Positions 58,860 through 64,000 of a DNA stretch of 64,000 bases are shown here, piece after piece. Made by a program: the position numbers and the translations under genes. The stretch is taken from positions 24,116,355 to 24,180,354 of the forward strand of contig JAJLRJ010000005.1 of NCBI GenBank assembly GCA_024195265.1, written 5' to 3'. Origin of the DNA: Dendrophyllia cribrosa (taxonomy: Eukaryota; Cnidaria; Anthozoa; Scleractinia; Dendrophylliidae). The notes under the pieces are model-generated. The model had not been told where the DNA came from, did not search any database, and saw only the letters and a program-made list of their open reading frames with translations. Positions within the stretch are counted from its first letter, which is position 1, and the number at the start of each line of letters is the position of its first letter.

Positions 58860-59860
58860 AGTTTATTTCAACAATATACAATGTAGGTCAGTGCATGGAA
58901 TCTTACAAAGTATCGCTAATCGGGTAAAGGCTAATGAAACGTGCAACTTGCAGAAACATATTGGTGTAAAATTTGCTGGAGCACTCCCAAAAGCGCGAGT
59001 ACAGTAGCTGTTCATTTTGCCGTAAAAGATGGTTCTAATCTTTGAGTCTGCTGACGGAACTCCAAAGTGTGATCATTTAAATAAAGGTTAGGGGAGCAGT
59101 ACCTATTAAGCGCTGTTTGTTTCTCGTTATATTGGAAAAGGATTGCTGGTGCGGCTATATTCCTAACCTACTGAAATTAGTTCAAAGAGAAATTTATATT
59201 TTGTTCTAAGAATAAATGGATCAGAAATGACAACAGTAGCAAAGAAAGAAAGCGTCAATTCTAATATATTATTTTAAACATTCAATGTTAAATTGAAATT
59301 TTAAACCTTAGACACAAGTTTAACATGTTGTCATAAACTCCAAACTAACATTGATATTGAAGACACATTAAGACACGTTAACATGAACATTAAGACACAT
59401 TAGCTAAAGGTGCTGCCATGAACTAAAAACTAACATTAACATTACAACACAAGTTTAATCTGTTTTCGAGAAGCCTAAACTTTAGAAATTTCCAAAAATA
59501 AACTGTTGAGTGATGGTAGGATTCCACCCCCGCAGCCATTACACGTTGAGAAGCATCAAAATTCAAACCTGGCGAATTACATTTATTTAAAAACTTGATG
59601 TACATTCATATGAGTAGAGGGTGACGCTTTCGAATTTACCTTGACAATTTAACAAGAGTACTTCGTGATTTCTTGCATTAAGTACGTTTACTTTTTCATG
59701 ATGCATTTATCGATAAACTGATCATATCAAATGCTTCGCATCATTTTTCGTTGGCGTTGGCTATTGTAAGTAAATGTAAGGGTTTGTTTTTCCTAATGTT
59801 TTCCATCAAAGCTCTTTAAATAGGCCATTTGTGTCTGGTTAAAGTTTCCACCTCGTCATT
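58860..59860. other. Gene-free
   Basis: After the copy D flank, AT-rich sequence with repeated AACATTGA/GACACATTA motifs (59330-59440). No coding support. Confidence 0.4.
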
Positions 59861-59967
59861 ATGGCGCTAAAAATGATATAAAAAGATAACTATATTTATT
59901 CTTCACACTAGCCATATATCTACAGAATTGCTATTCACTGTTAGTGTTTTTGGTTAGTTTGGAAAGA

Positions 59968-60698
59968 ATGAAGTCACACAGTTTTGTCGTTATTGTTGTT
60001 CTTCTTGTGATCGCCAATTTATTTTGCATGAGTGACTGCTCGACTGGTCCTTATGGCATTCGGAAGGCAGGAAAGCTAGAAAAAGTTTGTAGACATTTCC
60101 CTTTTGGCACCGTTTACATTAATATTAACGTGGTCAAATACACTCATATGCACATACGTTAAACTGTATTTCGGTACTTTGCACAACCGATTAGATTTTC
60201 GTGTCTTATTCTGTTTACGTAGATTTGTTCACGAAATCGGAAGAGTAATCCAGTTCAAAACCTTATCTTGGTGACCTCGATTCATGTTGACTTTTTGTGT
60301 GTGTGTGCGTAGCGCAGGAGTAATACAAGATGGTCCATGCAGGTTTATTGCAAATTTAAAATGAGTTTACGCGGATTTGACCAAATAGTCAATCTGATCC
60401 AGAGGTCGTGAGCACACATAACAATTATGTTTACACTTCATTTCGCTTCATGCGAGACTTGCAATGCTGCAGCTCTCACACAAAAAATGCTCACCAATTA
60501 AAAGTTGAGGATTTTTAAATTATTCATTTTTTAATGTTTTTTATTTTTATTCTTCTCGTTTAGTTTAAAAGAGCTTCAAGAAGCGTTTGTCAAGTGGCGA
60601 GAAGTCTTGGATGCTGGGAAATCGGACATAGTGTGCGTGATGATATCAGTGAAGAGAAGATGATGAAAGTTTCCGAAGAGCACGAATTACCGTATTGA
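59968..60698 (+). CDS. Small secreted peptide precursor, copy E (divergent, intact)
   Basis: Exon 1 59968-60084, exon 2 60564-60698, phase 0 as in B and C; 83 residues. Signal peptide MKSHSFVVIVVLLVIANLF, then CMSDC and a changed processing region (GIRKAGKLEK instead of GKRELQEK). Exon 2 keeps the Cys spacing (SVCQVARSLGC) but has a longer, unrelated acidic tail. Intron is 479 bp against ~230 in the others. TATA at 59877, AATAAA at 60731. Sequence outside the exons shares little with the other copies except around the TATA box, so this is an older branch whose frame has nevertheless been kept. Confidence 0.7.
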
Positions 60699-60929
60699 TA
60701 TGAAAAAAGGACTCGTCAAGTAAAACAAGAAATAAAACTGTTCATATGTACCATTGAACATGTTTTTCTATAAATGTAACCCTTTCATCCCAAGGATCTT
60801 TAAAAATTCACCTTGAGAAGTGTTATTTATTATCTTTGAAACTATGTGAGATGACATTCGTTATCATGACCCAAACCCATAACCCTCATAATAGAAGCAA
60901 ACATCTCAACCATAATATTTGTAAGGAAA

Positions 60930-61645
60930 GGGGTAAAGGATAAAGTACTCTCTTAAAGGACAAGGAGGGCACTTTTCTAGTGTATAAGGAAAGTCACAAT
61001 CCCCGAGGGTGCTATGTGAAATATAATGATCCTCTCTAGGGGGTAGTATTCCCCATGGTTATGGAGAGGTAGTAATCGTCTTTAAAAGGTAATCCCCAGA
61101 GTATGTAGAGGTAGTAATTCTCTCTTGGGGAATGAAGTAATCCCCCAGGGTATGTAGATATAGTAATCATCTTCAGGGTGTAGTAATTTCCCAGGGTATG
61201 GAGAGGTAGTAATCCTATCTATGGTGTAGTAATCTCCCAGCGTTTGGAGAAAAAGTAATCCTATCTAGGGGGTAGTAATACCTCAAGGTACATGCATGGA
61301 CAGGTAGTAATCATCTCTAAGGTGTCGTAATTCCCCAAGGTAAGTGCAGGTAGTAATCCTCTCTAGGGGGTAGTAATCTCCCAGGAGTATAGAGAGGTAG
61401 TAATCCTCTCTAGAGGTAGTAATCTCTCAGGGTATAGAGAGGTAGTAATCCTCTCTAGGGGTAGTTATCTCCCAGGGTATGGAGAGGTAGTAATCCTCTC
61501 TAGGGGTAGCAATCTCCCAGAGTTTAAAGAGGTAGTAATCTTCTCTAGGGGGTAGTAATCTCCTAGGGTATATAGAGGTAGTAATCCTCTCCAACGTGTA
61601 GCAATCCCCAGGGTATGGTGAGGTAATAAAGTACTCCAGCAACGG
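60930..61645. repeat. ~46-bp minisatellite (GGTAGTAATC units)
   Basis: About a dozen units of GAGAGGTAGTAATCCTCTCT / GTAGTAATCTCCCAGGGTAT. Frames through it are artefacts. Related to 43505-43800. Confidence 0.9.
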
Positions 61646-61649
61646 CATT

Positions 61650-62220
61650 AAAGGTAACTTTTCTACTGTATAAAGAAAGCCACAATCCTCGGGGACACTA
61701 AGGACAATTAAAGACGTTCGCGCTAAATGCTTATGAGCATCCTTACTGTGCACGCAATTCATGTGGCAACGCCATGCTACTTCATGCACGAACGCGCGCT
61801 AAGGAAGATTTAACTCGCTTGGATGGTCGGTTACCCCTACTCATTTTTTTGGCAAGATAATTATCTTTTCTAATTCTCGATAGAATGTGAAAAAAGAAGA
61901 ACTCTTCGAGTAGTAAAGTCGGGCCTCAGGTTCTTGTAGGTGCCCCTAAAGAGAAAATGAAAAAAAAAAAGTGTTTTTTGAGAAGAGAGTTTCAAAGGTT
62001 AAGAGTTTACCATAATGATTGTTAATGCTTTGTTTGTGATGTCAAACATGAAATGATTATAGAACACCAAGAGGAAGATATGAAGTGACGTTTCGAAGGG
62101 AAATTCAACCATAGTCAGTTTTTAGCGACACAAGCTGGAAAACTTCAATTTATGAATATGTTGTAGATCAATTTTATCTTTGGTTCAATTTTCATGCTCC
62201 TTTGTTTTGTTTGTACCTCC
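61650..62220. other. No gene; GC-richer patch near 61700-61800
   Basis: 61700-61800 has GTTCGCGCTAAATGC and CACGAACGCGCGCTAAG in partly inverted arrangement, probably a repeat remnant. Confidence 0.35.
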
Positions 62221-62335
62221 TTTGTGATATAAAAAAATATCGAAAATAATCTTAACTTTATACTACTCAAAAACGTTCGGCGAAGAATTGGAATAGACTT
62301 GTCACTGTTCGAGTTTTGATTTACCTTTAAAAGGA

Positions 62336-62654
62336 ATGAAGACCCAAGCGTTTGCTGTTCTTGTTGCTGTTCTTTTGATCGCAACGCTAGTTTGCGAGAG
62401 TGACTGTTATACTGGTGCAGCAGACAGCGGAAAAAGAGAGCATCAAGAAAAGGTTTAAAAAATATTTTGTTTAAAATGTATTCGAAATTGAACATAAGTT
62501 TAATGTATTGCACATTGTCATCTTTACCTTGTGTACAGTTTACGAGAGTAGCGAGGAGCGGCAAGAAGTCTTGGATGCAATGATGAAATGATGATGCAAA
62601 GGAATGAAAAAGAGGGCGGCAGATGACCCCAGTGACGAAAAGAACGCATTGTAA
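62336..62654 (+). pseudogene. Secreted-peptide family copy F: 11-bp deletion in exon 2
   Basis: Exon 1 62336-62452 is intact (signal peptide as in B; DSGKREHQEK) with donor AAG|GTTTAA. Exon 2 starts at 62539 but lacks 11 bases that in B encode the first Cys region (joined GGAGCGGCAAGAAG), so the frame shifts and ends at TGA 62581-62583. A short Lys/Ser/Trp tail replaces both Cys. TATA (62228) is kept, so it could still make a truncated secreted product. Confidence 0.8.
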
Positions 62655-62819
62655 GAAAGGACTACTAACTATAACATCCCGCAAAGATGAAGCAAGATAT
62701 CTTAAAAAATGAAGATTAAGAAGTATTATGTTAGAAATGATAATGTAATTGACTAAAGGCGGATACAAAGTCACTATTTAAAGTGTCTTTTCATCAGAGG
62801 ATATACGAAATAAAACGAT

Positions 62820-64000
62820 GAAAGAACAAACAATTGAGTGAGAGTTTCTTGTGTATTTAACTCTTTTACTTCAGTGTTAAACCTTCGGAAGTGTAGTTTA
62901 TTTCAACAATATAGGTCAGTCCATGTGCTAATCAGGTAAAGGCTAATGAAACGTGCAACTTGCAAAAATATATTGTTGTAGTTTCTTCCTCTTAACAGAA
63001 GAATAATCGTATTTGCCCTGAACGTTCTGCAACATCGAATGTGAAATGTGCAATCAAATGTGAAAAAAAAAAATGAGGGGAAGAGGCAAAAGGACAAAGA
63101 TTACAATTTGTATCTAATCAGGCCTGAAAAAGACATTTACAGAGAATTAGAAGGCTGCTCGTGCTATTTGCCGGGTGGCTTTGGTTTCGTGTTTCTTGTT
63201 TTCGTGTTTTTTCTTCAATCTTGTTCGTGTTATTGTACTTGTTCTCGTTCTTGTTCTTGTGACCAAAAATGACGGAAAAAAGAACGAAATTAAAGCAGTT
63301 TTCACCAAACAAAAATAGATCGTAGCTAGAGAAGCCTACATTTTTACTCTACGCAGGCCTTAAACAATATATAGGGAAGGCTGCTTGCACTTTCTGCGGT
63401 GCCTATAAAATTATGCGTTAACACGTATGGGAGGGTATTGATTAATGAAGGGACACCTAAGCTTTTCAGGAGTTTGGTGTTTCTTGTTTTCTCTGTAATT
63501 GCTTTCTTTGTTTAATCTTCTCTTTATTTAATTCTTTCTTTCTTTCTCAAAGATTCCATGCTTGACACTGGAAATGAAAAAGCTCACTTTCGTAAGCACT
63601 ATCATATTTTTTTTTTTATGTTGTTGGTCTTTTTTATAACAACAGTATTAATTAAACGTCATCTTACCAGTTTATTTAACACACAGCGTCTGATAACACC
63701 TTTCCACTGTTTAATTTATTTTTTCTTCGGTTTGTGTTTTTAGCTTATATTCACATTTTACCGATTACAAAAATGGAGTAACTTAATAGTGGTAATATCA
63801 CAATATACGTTTAACTCACGGTTTTCAAAACACCTCAAAGTTAATATATTATTCGCTTTGCATCATTTGTCGTAGGGATATTGATTATAAATAATAAGTA
63901 GGGATCGCATTTCATTGTTAAACGTTTTAAAGAGTCCATCAAGACTCGTCAGATTGGTAATGGACCGGTTTTATTTGTCACAGCGTAGAAAATTATATCT
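62820..64000. repeat. Flank blocks following copy F (to window end)
   Basis: Same block order as 56000-56990: CTGCCGGGTGGC, short TTCTTG tract (63215-63260), GGCTGCTTGC, CTGATAACACC (63686-63900). Another copy of the unit probably continues beyond the window. Confidence 0.75.

Noticed and set aside
61427..61789. 120-codon minus-strand frame
   Set aside because: Translation of the 46-bp minisatellite.
62145..62774. 209-codon minus-strand frame opposite peptide copy F
   Set aside because: Antisense of a plus-strand gene with conserved splice sites; the frame is not kept at copies B and C.
33469..64000. A second secreted-peptide family (MKKLTFVST... frame at 49782, related frames at 36451, 56430, 63574)
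   Set aside because: A signal-like start and possible splice sites exist, but frames differ between copies (T-run length changes, lost ATG), so coding constraint is not supported.

Overview
The window looks like nuclear DNA of a cnidarian, most likely a stony coral or sea anemone. It is AT-rich and its genes have small exons with GT/AG introns. It contains a SAMD3-like gene of the kind expanded in corals, an RTE-type LINE, and very many palindromic MITE-like elements. There are no bacterial features such as operons, Shine-Dalgarno sites or CRISPR arrays, and I saw no convincing tRNA or rRNA gene. The species is inference. The gene models come from splice sites and reading-frame phase read by eye.

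Layout. 0.2-3.4 kb: an eight-exon SAM-domain gene, complete from start to stop, with its last exon partly duplicated in tandem. 4.1-6.7 kb: a 190-bp tandem repeat interrupted by a 5'-truncated LINE with an intact reverse transcriptase and a 13-bp target duplication. 6.8-8.3 kb: an exon for an RPA-like single-stranded-DNA-binding protein plus decayed copies of its zinc ribbon. 8.3-20 kb: mainly minisatellites, palindromes, MITEs and a recent 553-bp tandem duplication, with one weak small gene at 16.2-17.6 kb. 20.3-21.7 kb: a four-exon micro-gene for a CCHC zinc-knuckle protein on the minus strand.

23-39 kb and 48-64 kb: a repeatedly duplicated locus encoding small secreted peptides. A signal-peptide exon is joined in phase to a second exon with a conserved Cys-x7-Cys. 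There are six copies at 23.3, 37.9, 51.9, 58.0, 60.0 and 62.3 kb. Three are intact (one divergent), one has lost its start, one has a premature stop and one an 11-bp frameshifting deletion. Because the copies share long flanks, several mobile-element insertions can be dated against empty sites in sister copies.

24.28-33.10 kb: the most interesting region. About 8.8 kb of unrelated sequence splits one of these duplicated units at a TTCTTG microsatellite that is uninterrupted in the sister units. It holds a 579-residue tyrosine recombinase with an N-terminal C2H2 finger and a C-terminal telobox-like Myb domain. Convergent to it is a TATA-driven gene for a superfamily 3 (parvovirus/papillomavirus-type) helicase with two extra upstream exons and one frame break. 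Further along lies a symmetrical array of 80-bp repeats pointing toward a 300-bp, almost pure A+T core, which resembles a replication origin. Together these suggest a replicating, recombinase-driven mobile element. I do not recognise the combination of Myb-tailed recombinase and SF3 helicase from any named eukaryotic transposon family.

The remaining sequence is old repeats: a gypsy-like pol fragment split by a MITE, copies of a 1.2-kb GC-headed element, an orphan Myb/SANT-like exon, a SAP-domain fragment, and long stretches in which I see nothing codable.
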